From: Pogonophryne albipinna
Taxonomy: Eukaryota; Chordata; Actinopteri; Perciformes; Artedidraconidae
Reading direction: 5' to 3'
DNA length: 64,000 nt
NCBI GenBank assembly: GCA_028583405.1
Contig: CM053243.1
Location: 50,665,826-50,729,825 of the forward strand
The notes below the pieces were generated by a model, which had not been told where the DNA came from, did no database searches, and saw nothing but the letters and a program-made list of their open reading frames with translations. Every line of letters starts with the position of its first letter. The stretch's first letter is position 1. Below are positions 10,346 to 22,740 of the stretch, in pieces. Both the position numbers and the translations under genes were made by a program.

Positions 10346-10664
10346 TTGTTCTCTTAAAGAGCCTGTGACAGCCTCCCAACAACTGTTGTGCAATGAAATA
10401 TTGGGCCGAACCGTCAGTTTAAAAAAGAAGTTGCGATACCGTTCCGATAAATATCAATAATTTCGAACATCGCGGGGAAATTCCTTCGACTCATTTTGAA
10501 GTTTTGGGGGAAGCCGGAAGTGACGTCAATGTGGGAACGCTTCACTGTGCGGCGAGAGAGCCAAACACGGACAAAGTGTGTTGTCATGCGTAGAAATGGT
10601 GAATTACTGAGTTTAGGCACGTTAATAACGTTGTAATGAAGTTGACTACGGTATATTCATATTT

Positions 10665-10836
10665 GTCAGTGCTTTCATGTCAATTCGGCGAACATAAACA
10701 TAAATGATCGTGGTGAAGATGATGATTAAATTAGGATAAAAAATTGGTAGTGAGAGCTGCTGAATTTCCTCCCGTCGGATGTGATATAAAAACAAATCGA
10801 TTATTTTTGTAGTTGTAAACTCAAGTGGATGAAACT
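10665..10836. repeat. About 165-bp duplicated segment, left copy
   Basis: GTGCTTTCATGTCAATTCGGCGAAC, ATGATCGTG and TTTTTGTAGTTGTA recur in the same order at about 31,530-31,690, on the far side of the retrovirus. The retrovirus therefore landed in, or beside, a tandem duplication within the TTAA element. Its 4-bp TSD AACT is at 10,833-10,836. Confidence 0.6.
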
Positions 10837-11317
10837 TGTTATGGATATCTTAGACCCAGTCAATACGGTGGAGATACACAAGTCAAACAAATAAATGGTG
10901 AAACAAACAGAGTTGTCTTTCTGGTTATTTATTTGAATATTCAAAGACACAGGTCTCACAGAGTATAGGATAGTCTGCAGGAGTGTGCGCAATAGTCATA
11001 AAATAGAAAAGCTTATATACAAGAAAAGGCGGGAGACAAAGTTTGCTCGGACATCTGCTTTCACACGGTCTCATATTGTTATGGGAGTTACAACTTTGTG
11101 TGAGACACCCGTGTCCTTGAGCCGTAGCAAACTTTGTGTAAAAAGGAGTAGTTTCAAGTCTGCCAAATCAGCTCTTTGGCCTTGAAGCGCTTGGGAATAA
11201 AGAACAGCACATCTCAGGAAATGGTATAGGTGTTTTAGACAATGTTATGATAAGCATTTGGTTTAGCATATAAGGTAACATAAGACATATAAGGTGAAAT
11301 ATGAAATTTCCACTACA
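10837..11317 (-). repeat. Retroviral 3' LTR, 481 bp
   Basis: On the plus strand it runs from TGTTATGGATATCTTAGACC to TTTCCACTACA. It matches 31,010-31,519 but lacks an 8-base block (ACATAGTC-like) and about 20 bases near 11,200 that the other LTR has, alongside a handful of substitutions. Confidence 0.92.
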
Positions 11318-11511
11318 TTCCCCCCTTTTGATCATACTTGATCAATCATGAAAATAAACCAAATGACAGGACAGACTGATATAACACATCAATGAATACA
11401 CTCCATCGCTGGTTTAAGTAAACACATCACAAATATATCATAGAAAACTGGCTGTTTTTGTGGAGGACAGACTCCAATATAATGTAAGTATAAAAGGAGG
11501 ATTCACATGGA
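11318..11511. other. Polypurine tract and 3' leader of the retrovirus
   Basis: TTCCCCCCTTTTG at 11,318 is the complement of a polypurine tract, directly beside the 3' LTR. No gene is visible from there to the end of the envelope remnant. Confidence 0.7.
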
Positions 11512-12706
11512 TTATATTGTAGTGTCGAAATCAGACTCTTCTGATTCTATCTGGTCTATCTCACTGTGGCGCAAAGGATTGTCGTGTAATGGAATAGCAG
11601 CATACTGAACGAAAGCTGAGGATACCATGCTGGAAACGCACTTCTTCAGTATTGGGATAATCAAACAGGTACAACTGATTAATAGGCCGAAAATGATCGC
11701 CAGGGGTGTAACTATCCTAGCCAGCCATGCTTCCCACCCCCCCCCCCCCCCCCCCCCGATGTAAGCCAGGACCACCAGTCCCAGCCACCTGCGTTGGATA
11801 TGTCATCCGCTTTCATGTCGGCTAACAGGTTGTTAAGATGCAGCACGGTGTCAGTGATGTTCTTGGTGGCGTCGGGAATGTAAGTGCAACAGGAGTCACC
11901 GATCGCACAACCAAACGTAATCTTGTGGCGCGCTAAACCCAGCATCACTGGGCCAGGCCAGTTGGAGGGAAATATGGTTAACATCAGGGAATGCTACGTT
12001 AGAAAGGATTCTTCCAGGGACACCGAATATGCGACAATACGTGATATTGTAAGCACCGTAACTGCATGTGTTCCGTAGGATACGAGTACAACCAGTAGTA
12101 GTGCCTAGGAAAAAATAAGGTGGTGTAAGAGACGTTTTGTGGTACACTCTCTGGATGCAGAGGCTGTGTTTCATCCCTCTCAAATGGCTGGGGTGCACAT
12201 GGCTCACGGGTTGGTACTTTGCGTATGTGGTATCAAACGTGGATGCACGCAGAGGGGAGTTAGACCGATTACTGCATGGTGGGGGAAGCGGCCTGGCATA
12301 ACGCCACTCGGTTACGCGGTCTTCACCCTTGATGGGCCTTGTCAGAGCCATAAACGCGCAGAGGTGTTCAACCTGGGTCAGAGAGCGCGGACGAACTGGC
12401 ACGGACATTGATGAGTCCTGGGGGAAAAGGGTGCATGCATAACATGACCCATTTTGTCCTGCGCTGCACTGTGCTATCTTCCCCATCCCTTAGAGTAATG
12501 TTACCACTCCCTGTCTTGACCAGCCCCTCTGCCCATGTGGTTCGCCCTGCTTTCCCCATGTACCTCTTAGATACCTCGATTTTGGCTGACATGCTGTGTG
12601 CTGACCATGGATACATAAAATATAGGACTAGTCCTAACACAACTATCATGGCAAATATGTAGAGGAACCATTCTATGATTGTCCAGGCTCTCCGCACTTT
12701 CCACAT
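11512..12706 (-). pseudogene. Retroviral envelope glycoprotein remnant
   Basis: Four overlapping minus-strand frames together cover an envelope gene. An N-terminal frame (12,706-12,368) has a hydrophobic segment (IFAMIVVLGLVLYFMY) that fits a signal or anchor. A surface-unit-like middle (12,486-11,896) follows. A transmembrane-unit-like part (11,984-11,712) carries a Cys-rich CAIGDSCC motif, and a final frame (11,775-11,512) carries the hydrophobic anchor IIFGLLISCTCLIIP. The frames do not join, and a C homopolymer at about 11,739-11,757 marks one of the shifts. The protein would mediate entry; this copy cannot be translated whole. Envelope class is inferred from motif and position. Confidence 0.7.
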
Positions 12707-12888
12707 TGCTCACGGTTGCGTTGTCTTCTTTCCAGACGAGCCCTCATCACGAGGCGACCCCGCACATCGATAACACAAAACGAGGAACCAGAGGCATATG
12801 AAACCGCTCAGCTGGCACTCGCTCGTGACACCTTGTGTGTGTAGTGTGAGTTTTGGTGTATGTAGTGCAAGTGTGGTGCTGGTGGTGA

Positions 12889-13020
12889 CTTGGCACGTCA
12901 CTTGTTGTCGTCTTCCGTTAGTGACTAGGACACGTCACTTGTTGTCGTCTCCGTTGGTGACTTGGACACGTCACTTGTTGTCGTCTCCGTTGGTGACTTG
13001 GACACGTCACTTGTTGTCGC
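12889..13020. repeat. 36-bp minisatellite near the pol/env junction
   Basis: About 3.5 copies of a 36-bp unit (GTTGGTGACTTGGACACGTC, CTTGTTGTCGTCTCC). It lies between the end of the integrase frame and the envelope frames, and amplification here probably post-dates insertion. Confidence 0.88.
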
Positions 13021-13022
13021 TT

Positions 13023-13870
13023 CTACCGTTTCTCCTTTCCTGTGACTAGGACCTTGCAGTGGCTGGCGTGGACCCACGTGGCTCTCTCGGCGACCTTGAC
13101 CGCTGTCTGGGTGACGAGAAGCACCTGGTAGGGACCTTGCCAACGATTGGATTTCCAGCTCTTTCTCCGGAAATCCTTGACCAGCACGAAGTCGCCGGGT
13201 TGGAGATGGTGAAGTGGACCAGTGGCAGGGGTAGGTAAGGCTGCGGCTACCTGACGTCGGATGTCTGCTAAAGTGGATGACAGGTTAACACAATATGACA
13301 ACATAGCATCCTCACACAAAGTTGTGGAGGGAAGAGGACATCTTGGAGCCTTGAGTCCAATCTGTGGAGGAGCCCCAAAAAGGATTTCAAATGGGCTGAG
13401 TTGACTCCGTGTTCTTTTCCGCATCCGCATGTACATCAGCACAATGGGCAGAGCTTGTGTCCATGACAGACCTGTGTCTGCACAGCATTTTGCTAGCTTG
13501 TTTTTTATTGTGCCGTTCTCTCTTTCCACCCCACCCCCACTCTGTGGATGATACGCACAATGCTTTTTGATGTCCATGCCCAGGTATTCTCCTATCTGCG
13601 TAATGGCCTCATTAGCAAAATGTGAACCGTTGTCGCTAGAAATTTTGTCTGGTAGTCCCCATCTAGGAATGATTTCCCTCAGTAGTGCCTTTGCCACAGC
13701 ATTTGCTGTCTGTGCTTTTACTGGGAAAGCTTCAACCCATTTGGACCACATGTCAACCACCACCAGACAGTGCTTCTTACCCTCTGATGGGCTAAGCTCA
13801 ATGAAATCCAGCATTAGGTGCTCAAATGGCCTGGTGGGAGGTGGATGTGCTCCGGGTCCTGTAACCTTTA
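13023..13870 (-). pseudogene. Retroviral integrase
   Basis: The minus-strand frame from 13,814 carries the catalytic core: VVVDMWSKWVEAFPVKA (first Asp), ISSDNGSHF (second Asp) and YHPQSGGGVERENGTIKNKL (Glu). It ends with the GPY/F-type module WQGPYQVLLVTQTAVKVAE. The core and C-terminal domain are open for 263 codons, one of the best preserved parts of the retrovirus. The zinc-binding N-terminus is not in frame upstream (13,815-14,010 holds only weak remnants). Integrase acts on the viral DNA ends in the nucleus. Confidence 0.88.
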
Positions 13871-14012
13871 CTGGTCTACCAGAATTTTACGTAATTCAAA
13901 TTAGGCATGTTTTACAGTGCTTTTGAGCTGTTACTGTGAACCCCCCTTGTGAACCACTCCTGATTGCTAGCCTTTAACATCCCTCCTTTTGACACATGAT
14001 CCAACCCATGTG

Positions 14013-14715
14013 TCAACTTCGCAAAATGAGGGAAGAAATGTCTTGGAAGTCAAAAACAGCCCCAGCAGCCTTCCACTGAGCCATCTCAACTGGTGTAGCT
14101 AGCTGCTGCATGGAAGTCAGTGATGACATTTTGTCAGTGAAGGAGGAGACAGGGATTTTAACAAATGAGTGTGCGTGAGGTGCGAGAGGAATTAGAGCAG
14201 CTGCCTTTGCGGCTGAGTCAGCAGATGCATTTCCTAGGGAAACTGGGTCTGTACTGCTTGTGTGTGCGGCACATTTACAGACTGCAACTTCAGATGGGAG
14301 CAGAATGGCATCTAGTAAGCCTGCAACCAGTACATGGTTAAGTACTGGTTTGCCATCAGATTTCAGAAATTGTCTACACTTCCAAATAGCCCCAAAATCA
14401 TAACGTGAGTCAGTGTATATAGTCACAGTTTTGCCTTCTGCAAACGTGCAGGCTTCAGTTAGTGCGATGAGCTCTGCTGCTTGTGCTGAGAGGTGACATG
14501 GGAGTGGTCCGGAACGGAGTACAGCAGAATCTGAAACAACAGAAAAACCCACCCGATTAGTGCCCCCTTGGTCGCGAAAGGCAGACCCATCAACATACAA
14601 AATGAGGTCAGCGTTGGTCAGAGGAACGTCTTTTAAGTCCGGTCTAGGTGTGCACACAATGAGAAGTTCGGCAACACAGTCGTGTTCGTCACCGTCTTCA
14701 GGCAAAGGCATAAGC
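14013..14715 (-). pseudogene. Retroviral RNase H domain
   Basis: The open minus-strand frame shows the RNase H acidic residues in order: LILYVDGSAF (Asp), AAELIALTEA (Glu), TIYTDSRYDFG (Asp) and GNASADSAAKAA (Asp). It degrades the RNA strand during reverse transcription. The frame runs out at about 14,715, where an unrelated repeat begins (CAGGGTTCTTACACC). The polymerase connection region that should precede it is missing; upstream coding resumes only at about 16,189. Confidence 0.85.
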
Positions 14716-16188
14716 AGGGTTCTTACACCTTTTCCAAAGTAAAATTCAAGCATTTTTCAAGCTTTTCAAGCATCTTACAGCTGTTGTAAATTACATATTT
14801 ATATGCACATACTCAAATGATTATTTCCCTACCACACATTAAATCAGATGTTCTTTATGCTATAACAACCAAATGTGTGTTTCGTGATAGCATTCTACAC
14901 GAGGATGAAAAATTAAAGAAAAGAAAAGTAAGTTTAATATTTCAAAATGAGTGATCTGTACGTAGACTGGGCCTCCCATATAACCTGGCTGAGCCGATAT
15001 AAAACAATCAGCCAAATAACTTTTCAATACATTATTGAATACTATTTTTGAGGAACTTTTAGGTTGGCAGTGAACATAAGTCATGGTGTACTTTTCCTCC
15101 ACTACATGTATTTAATACCTTTAGTTACTTCCCAGATGTGGATGAATGATGTGAAATATAATCAAGTGTTGAATCAGACTTTAGTTCCACCTGGAGTAAA
15201 TGCACAAGCTACCCTGCAGTATACAAAGTCATTCAAACTAGCTGCACCTTTACCAGCTTTGAGAACACTTTCCTGATCAATCATTATAAAACATATCATA
15301 TATATTATTCTGAAATGGACCAATCTGCACAACGACTACTTTTACTGTCGCTACTTTCACTATATTTTGATGATAATACTTTTCTACTTTCACTTGAGGA
15401 ACATTTTGAATGCAGGACTTTTACTGTAACAGAGTATTCCTACACTCTAGTATTTCTACTTTTACTCAAGTACAAGATCTGAGTACTTCTACTTTCACTC
15501 AAGTACAAGATCTGAGTACTTATAATTTCACTACAAGATCTGAGTACTTGTACTTTTACTCAAGTACAACATCTGAGTACTTATTCCAACTCTGGTAGCG
15601 TATTAGTCTGAATTGTAGCCACAAATCACTCAGAGCTGCATAAAAATAGACTCACAATGGTAACAAGTGGAAAATAATATTTACAAATGTGGACAATGAT
15701 TTGTAGGTAATGTTGACTACTCAAGACACCTGACTTATACATCTTCAAAGGAAGACTGTGTTCATTCTACACTTACATGGGATTAAAGCAAAATGTAGTT
15801 TTACTTGTATAATACTTCAATTTTATATAAAAGACAGTTTGTTTTCATCTGTTTTCAAATAAATAAAGTAGTGGCTTTCAGAATATTAAACTTGTTTTGG
15901 CAAATTCAGATGATAAATACAACTTTGAAGCTTGTAACGGCATAATTACAAGCAGAGAACGGACTAATGTAACATCACAGCAAGCATAACAACAGCCGGT
16001 GTGTCCGGTGACATGAGTGGTTGTTCGAGCGGAGAATAGTTAGGAATGAATGACCTGCAGTATGAACACATACGCAAAAATGACATTTCATTTCATTTCA
16101 TTTCATTTTTATTTGTCCCGCTCATGGTACGCAAAACAAAATGTACAATAATTGCCACAAAACATGACTACCATTGAGCGATGGTAGC
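14716..16188. repeat. Patch of DNA-transposon repeats inside retroviral pol
   Basis: It begins CAGGGTTCTTACACCTTTTC with TTCAAGC repeats, a terminus seen in fish hAT-like elements. At 15,440-15,590 there are three to four copies of 'ACTTTTACTCAAGTACAAG/ATCTGAGTACTT'. At 16,082-16,115 a TTTCA-repeat followed by TTTTTATTTGTCCCGCTCATGG looks like a reversed non-LTR 3' tail. No right terminus matching the left one was found. No ORFs of note; pol sequence is absent here, so a deletion accompanied the insertion. Confidence 0.5.
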
Positions 16189-16751
16189 ATCATCTGTCGC
16201 TTAGTGACAGGTTTTGGCAGAGCAGCCAATGATGCAATACGCTTATCTGAAAGCGTTTTCCCCTCTCCTGAAATGACATGACCCCCAAATGTAACTGTTC
16301 TTTGTACATATTAGAGTTTTGACAAACTGGCCTTGTGGCCCTCGTCTGCGAGGTGCATTAACAAAGCAATAGTATCAGCCGCACACTGTTCTGCTGTGGG
16401 TGCGCAAATCATGAGGTCATCAACATACTGGATGAGAGCGTTGCCTTTAGAAACTTGGAGAGAGGCCAAACTTGTACACCATGCCTGGTTGTACACAGTA
16501 GGAGATTCACAGTAGCCTTGACACAAACGTGTGAATGTGTAAGGTTTACCATCATATTCAAATGTAAACCAGAATTGGCTGTCTTTGTGTACAGGGACAC
16601 TGAAAAATGCATTTGAGAGATCTATGACAGTAAAAAATGCTGCAGAGGCTTGAACTTGGGAAAGAATCAGATAAGGATTTGGGTGCGCGTGCATGCACAG
16701 CTGCATTTACAGCTCGTAAATCCTGGACAAATCTCCACTCGTCAGGAGGTT
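16189..16751 (-). pseudogene. Retroviral reverse transcriptase, palm/fingers part
   Basis: The minus-strand frame carries FFTVIDLSNAFFSVPVH, QFWFTFEYDGKPYTFTRLCQ, ESPTVYNQ and the active site YVDDLMICA. A stop at about 16,311 is followed in another frame by TVTFGGHVISGEGKTLS and PKPVTKRQMM. The N-terminal part of the same domain is at 22,388-22,701, displaced by the L1-type LINE inserted at 16,752/16,766. Coding ends at about 16,189. Confidence 0.87.
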
Positions 16752-17009
16752 TGTCTCTGATCTTTCTTTTTTTTCAAACTTTAGTTTTTATTGAGTTAAG
16801 TTTGTACAAAAAGGAGAGACAAAACAGAAAAATCACATTGTACTTATGGCTTTCTTGGATTATAACAATGTTGGTAACGATACGTACAAGATCGTAAATA
16901 AAATACAAAGAAATAATAAAAAAATTAAAAAAACTGAAATTCAACAGTCATGGTCACAATTGATACACAGATATATTAAGTAGTCCCCTAAAAAGCATAT
17001 GCATATGTC

Positions 17010-20000
17010 CTAGCCTTTTTCCACAGTGTCATAAACGATCAATTTCTTCCATTTACTCTCAAAGTGATTTACTCTCATTCTAAGTTGGTAAGTCATTTTT
17101 TCCATAATATATACCTCTCTTATAATATCCATCCACTGGTCTTTTGTAGGTGGCTCAGCCTTACACCAATTTCTGGTTCTTGCTTTCTTGCTTGTTGTTA
17201 ACAGTATCTTAGTTATATATCTATCAGTACTAATCACGCATTCATTTATGTTTCCAAGGTATAAAATGGTGCATTCCTTGGGTATTGAATAACCCAGAAT
17301 GTCTACAACAGTTGCATGAATATTTTCCCAAAAGGTATTTAGTTTATGGCATTCCAAAAAAACGTGTGTGTGATTTGCCTCTCTACTACCACATAACCGC
17401 CAGCATGTTTGTTGTGTACCGGTTTGTTTACTCTTAATTTTAGGAGTTATGAAGAATCTAGTGAGGTTTTTCCACCCAAACTCTCTCCAAGTCCTTGAGC
17501 TTGTGGTGGTTTGTAGCGATTGGCACATGTTGAGCCATTCCTCTGTTGTAATTTCAATGCTAAGTTCCTTTTCCCATTTTTCCTTGATGTAAACAGTAGA
17601 AGTAGCCCTACTATCTCTTATGTTTTTGTGTAGAGCTGAAGTTGCCTTGAGTCTGGTCTGATTGTATGTCCGTATCAATATATCAATCACTCCGTTTGAG
17701 GATTTTGTTTGTATTTCCTTTATAAAATAGTCTCTCAATTGTAGATATCTAAAAAAGTCACTATTTTCCAATCCGTATTTCTCTTTCAAATCCACAAAAC
17801 TCATCATACTTCCGTTCTTTGTTACTGTACACATCGCTGTGATCCCTTTTGTCGCCCACTTTTTAAAGTTTTGATCACCTAGGTTTGGTTTAAACCTATT
17901 GTCATAGGCAAACCAGCTCAATATTTTTACTTCCCTTTCTAGTTTGTCCTGTTTAATTAAGTCAAACCAAGTATTCAGAGTATGGAGACTTATTGGATCA
18001 ATTGAGTCCTGTTGTAGTGCCTTAAATGTTTCGACATTACCAATTAGAGACTGGATTGGGATGCCGGAAACCTTCATCTCAATGTCTTTCCACTTTGCAC
18101 TATAGTCCTTATCACACCACTTAATTACTGAACCTAGTTGTGCTGCATAATAGTAGTCTTTCAGATTTGGTAGTGCCATACCCCCTTTTCCTTGGCCAAT
18201 TGTAATGTACAAAATGTAATTTGCGGTTTCTTACCATTCCATATAAATCTAGAGATCATCTTATCCCAAATTTGAAACTTTTCTTTGGGAATTTTAATTG
18301 GAAGTGAGTTGAAGAAATATAGCAGTCTAGGGAATATGTTCATTTTAATTACTTCAATTCTTGAGCTTAGGTCTAGTGTCAAGGTTGTCCATCTCTTAAT
18401 GTCTTTTCCGATCTGTGAGTGGATCTTGTCATCATTTATTTTTGTAGAGATGAGTCAGTTGTTTTGTTAGCGTCACCCCAAGATAATTTATAGATTTCGA
18501 GTCCCATTTTAATTGGAAGTTGCTCTTAATTTCTTGAGTGGGGGTATAGTTAAAGGCCAAAATCTGTGTTTTATTAATATTCACCTTGTATCCTGAATGG
18601 TCACCATATATTTTAATAAGGTTCATCAGTTGGATAAAGCTGTTATTGGGGTTTTCGAGATATATTATAGTATCATCCGCAAATAGACTCACTATGTGTT
18701 CCTGTCCTTTAATCCTAATTCCCTGCAGCTCTTCACTTTGCCGTATAGCCTGTGCTAGAGGTTCAATGTATAGAGCGAAGAGGAGTGGGGACAAACAACA
18801 TCCCTGACGGGTGCCTCTTTTTAATACTATTCCTTCTGTTAGACTACCATTAATTTTTATTCTAGCTGTGGGATTTTGATAGATAGTTTCAATGCATTTA
18901 ATTGAGGCCTTATTTAATCCAAAGCGCTCTAGTATTAGATAGAGAAAGTTCCAGTTCACGCTATCAAAAGCCTTTTCAGCATCTAGACTTACCAAAAGAG
19001 TGTTTTTTTTGTTTGTATTGAGTTCATAATTTGCAGAGTCCTCCTAATGTTGTCTTGTGTTTGACGGCCCACAATAAAACCAGTTTGATCTTCATCTATT
19101 AAATCAGTCATAAATGTCTCATATCTCTTCGCTATAATAGATGTATAAATCTTGTAGTCCACATTGAGAACAGATATGGGTCTGATGTTGCTACAGTATT
19201 CTGTGTCTTTCCCCTCTTTGGGAATAATAGAGATCATGGCCTCCTTCCACGAGGGTGGCAACCGCCCCTCTCTAAGAGTCCAGTTAAAAGACGACGTGAT
19301 AACGGGAATGAGTTCTTCTTTAAAGGATCGGTACCACTCTGACGGGAAACCATCGCTTCCAGGGGATTTATTAGCCTTAAGTCTGGATATGGCTTTGGCT
19401 ACTTCTTCTGGTGTTATAGGGGCTGTGAGATTGTTGTTTTGAATCTCTCCAATAGTTGGTAAATCAAGAGAGTTAAGAAATTGTTTCTTTGCTTCGTCAT
19501 TAGATGAGGGAGTTTGAGCATATAGATTTTTATAGTAATCTTTGAATATGTTTTCTATTTCCATAGCATCATGCCTCAGTAGTCCTGAGCAAGGATCTCT
19601 GATTTTGTGTATTGTATTGATAGTCTGTTGTTTCCTAAGTCGCCTTGCCAGTAGCCTAGTAGCCTTTGGGCCCGCCTCGTAGTAGTCCTGCTTTACAAAT
19701 CTGAGTTTTTTCTCTACTTCTCCTCTCAGGATTGTGTCTATTTCCCCTTTAATGTTCTTTATTTCCTGAAGCAGTAGAGTCTTGTGAGAAGTTTGATATT
19801 TTATTTCAAGGTTTTTTAATTTTTCAACCAAATTAAGATAAGTGGTTCTTTTGAGTTTCTTTTGTTGTGCGGTGATAGATATTAATTTTCCACGCATTAC
19901 GGCCTTTACGGTGTCCCATAGAATGGTCGGGCAAATGTCTTCAGTATGATTTTCCTCTATACATCTTTTAATTTCCATTCTTATCTGTTCGGTTATTGAT

Positions 20001-20773
20001 TTGTTGTTCATTATGCCTACATTTAATCTCCAGGTAGTGTTTCTCTGTTTGCTATTCAAGTGTACATTCAGGTGAATTGCATTGTGATCTGAAATATCAG
20101 CCACCCCAATTTTACAGTCTTTAACCTTATGTAGATCCCAGTTATTCATTAATACATAATCAATTCTAGAGTGAGTTTTGTGTGTGCTGGAGTAGTGTGT
20201 ATAATCTTTTTCCATCGGATGCAGTTCTCTCCATACATCAACCATCCCCTGTTCCTTCAAAAATGTGTTAATGAATTTAGCTATATGATTCTTATTTCTT
20301 TTTGTGCTTGTTGTGTCTATTTTATGATCCGGTATCACATTAAAATCACCTGCACATATTACAGTGCCTTCTGATTCTGAAGCTATACTTGAGAATAGGG
20401 ATTCATAGAAATGTTTGGTACTCTCTGGAGGAGCGTATACATTGATTAACGTGACCATTTCATTTTCTAACTTTCCTTGCACAATAATGTAACGTCCCTC
20501 TTTGTCTTTAATTTCCTTCAAGCATTCAAAATTAGTTGAGTTTTGTATTAATATCGCTACTCCTCTCTTGCGACTCTGTCTGTATGTACTATGGAATGTG
20601 TTCCTATAGCCACATTTCTTTAGTTTCTCGTGTTCTTCCAGAGATAGGTGTGTTTCCTGTAAAAAGATAATTTGGGCCTTTAATTTCCTCATTTTCAGAA
20701 TGACCTTGTTTCTTTTAATTGGGTTGTTCAGCCCGTTTACATTCATTGACACCAGTGAGATATTATTACTCAT
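17010..20773 (-). pseudogene. L1-type ORF2 (endonuclease/reverse transcriptase), LINE no. 1
   Basis: The first frame (20,773-18,989, 594 codons) has the apurinic endonuclease motifs [37 protein letters not shown] and ISDHNAIHL. It then carries the start of reverse transcriptase ([37 protein letters not shown]). A shift in the A-run at about 18,995 moves to a second frame with [30 protein letters not shown] and catalytic FADDTIIYL. Further shifts near 18,430 and 18,200 lead to the C-terminal part (18,212-17,010), where a Cys-rich end (LWRLCGSREANHTHVFLECH in part) is recognisable. Confidence 0.9.
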
Positions 20774-21200
20774 AATATTTGTGTGGGGTAGTATACTCTC
20801 TTGTATGACATATCGTAACCATGACTACTAGTAGCTGCTCTGAGAACACTGTGCAGCTCAACAAATGAAATGAAATGAAAAAAACAACAACAACAAAAAA
20901 CAACAGAATAGTCGAATTTGAACTTCCAAAGAAAAAAGGCGTTCGCCTGCCACGTTGCACTCGTGGGTTGAGGGGAATGTCCCATAGAGCATGGGGGCCC
21001 CTTCCTAGTAAGGTCTGGTCTATTCATCCAGTAACTCTTACACAACAACTTCATAACAGAACATATAGATGTAGCTTCCGATCAGTAACAGTTAAGAAGA
21101 CCTTATCATTTAGGGATTAAATTAGGGTGTGTCTGGTGTTAATCACCTGTAGTGAAAATCAGCACTTTTGTCCTTTTGGATGTACTCACATACATGTCCG

Positions 21201-22255
21201 TTATTTCCTCTGAAACCCTTGTAACCTTTGTTTAGCTCGCACGGCCGTGTCCTCAGAGTTTCCAACCCGCTGCCACGGCAGTGTTTTCTGCAGTCGCTCC
21301 TCTATCCCCGGCGCGCTGCCCCGGGAAGTCTCTATCTGAATGCCCCTCCTGTTCAGCTCGTCTGCAGCCTCTTGTGCGCTCTCGTACGTCCTCGGGCCGG
21401 ATTCCCAGTGGATTCTTAATCTAGATAAGGGTATCTGGAAACGGATTCCTCTCTCTTTTAAGACTTTTTTTATGGTGATGTACTCCTTTCTTTTCTGGAG
21501 TATTTCCGTGGCATAATCATGGTCGAAAAACAGCGCCCGATCCTGGAATTTGATTCTTTTTTTCCAGGCTTCCTTAAGAACCATCTCCTTAGTTGTGTAC
21601 TGAAGAAAGTTCACCACGATGGATCTTGGCGGTCTGTCGGAGGCTGGTCTCGGCATAAGGGATCGGTGCGCCCGCTGAATTTGCAGGTCACTTTCAGCCG
21701 GCAAGGAGAGCTCGGTTGTCAGGAGCCGCTCGATAAACTGCGTGGTGGAGGTGCCCTCCGCTCCCTCTGTCAGGCCAAAGATACGAATGTTGTTCCGTCG
21801 GTTTCTTCCCTCTTGGTCAGTCAGCCTGTTTTGCAGTACTCTCTGCTGTTTCAGCGCTTGGGTAAGAGCCTCTTTTACATCCATGTCCAATCTTCTATCT
21901 CGCTAACTCTCTGTTCGGCTAGCTCAATCCTCGTGGCTTGTGATGCTAGCTCCTTCGTTGTTTCAGTTAGCTTTTGGTTAATGCCTTTTTTAAAGTCTTC
22001 AAGTTCCTCCCTCATTTCTTTTTTAATTTCTTCTTTAAAGGACACAAACTGTGATTTCAGCTCAGTTTTAAAGTTCTGAATTTCCTTTGCAATATCTTTT
22101 AGACCTGTACGCAGTACACCCATTGCCTCAGTCTCCATGTGCTCGACATCTACGCTACCCTCTGTGTCCGTCATGTCTTCTCCGTCTGTATTTTCAGGTT
22201 GAATTGCTGAGTTTCTTACACTTTTTGGTCTCCGTTGTCTTCCTCCCCTTTTCAT
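21201..22255 (-). pseudogene. L1-type ORF1 (RNA-binding protein), LINE no. 1
   Basis: Two frames meeting at about 21,880: an N-terminal part (22,255-21,875) with a basic head and a long coiled coil rich in Glu and Lys, and a C-terminal part (21,890-21,201). The second part carries the RRM and C-terminal domain hallmarks of L1 ORF1p: RRNNIRIFGLTEGAEG, DLQIQRAHRSL, PRSIVVNFLQYTTKEMVL and ALFFDHDYATEILQKRKEY. The product would coat LINE RNA as a trimer. A single frameshift separates the halves. Confidence 0.87.
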
Positions 22256-22387
22256 TTCTGTTTAACTGGTGTTTATTTATTTCTAATCTTCGTATTTTGG
22301 GGTTTTCATCGAGTGTTGATCGGGAGCTGGTCGTTTATGCTGCCATCTTGGGTTCGGTCCCCACCGGAAGTCCTGTCTCTGATCTTT

Positions 22388-22740
22388 TTGACAGGAAACA
22401 CTGGAGTGCGTACCGGGGAATCGTTACACGGAATAATACCCCCTTGTTTAAGCAGAGAGGTAAACACTGGCCGAATGCCATCAACAGCTTCACGTTTCAA
22501 TGGGTACTGGGGTTGATTTGGACGGAACGTGGACTTAGGAGTGATAACTACAGGCTCCGCAGAGCGGATTAAACCTACGTCATATCTGTGAGCTGCCCAG
22601 AGTGAGTATGGCACATCTGAAAGCGCGGCAGGAAGCTCAGAGATATGAGAATTACCCGTAAAGGGGGGGGGAAATGGCATCACCAACGTCATCATCCTCA
22701 ACCAACAGCAATGTACGCAGAACGGCTACGTTCGTGCAAA
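22388..22740 (-). pseudogene. Retroviral reverse transcriptase, N-terminal part
   Basis: The minus-strand frame includes QYPLKREAVDGIRPVFTSL and SPVRTPVFPVKKIRD, the fingers region just before the conserved LPQG-type segment. It continues at 16,751 on the other side of LINE no. 1. A G-run at 22,664-22,672 marks a frame problem at its start. Confidence 0.82.

Larger units (their letters stand above)
16766..22373 (-). mobile_element. L1-type LINE no. 1, full length, in retroviral pol
   Basis: Flanked by a 14-bp duplication TGTCTCTGATCTTT (16,752-16,765 and 22,374-22,387). The element is reversed. A T-run at 16,766 is its poly-A tail, and its 5' end (complement of 22,373 leftward) begins GGACTTCCGGTGGGGACC, followed by CCAAGATGGCAGC, a typical L1-like start. 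It contains an ORF1 and an ORF2 on the minus strand, both frameshifted. Full length with an exact duplication implies insertion by target-primed reverse transcription. Confidence 0.92.
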
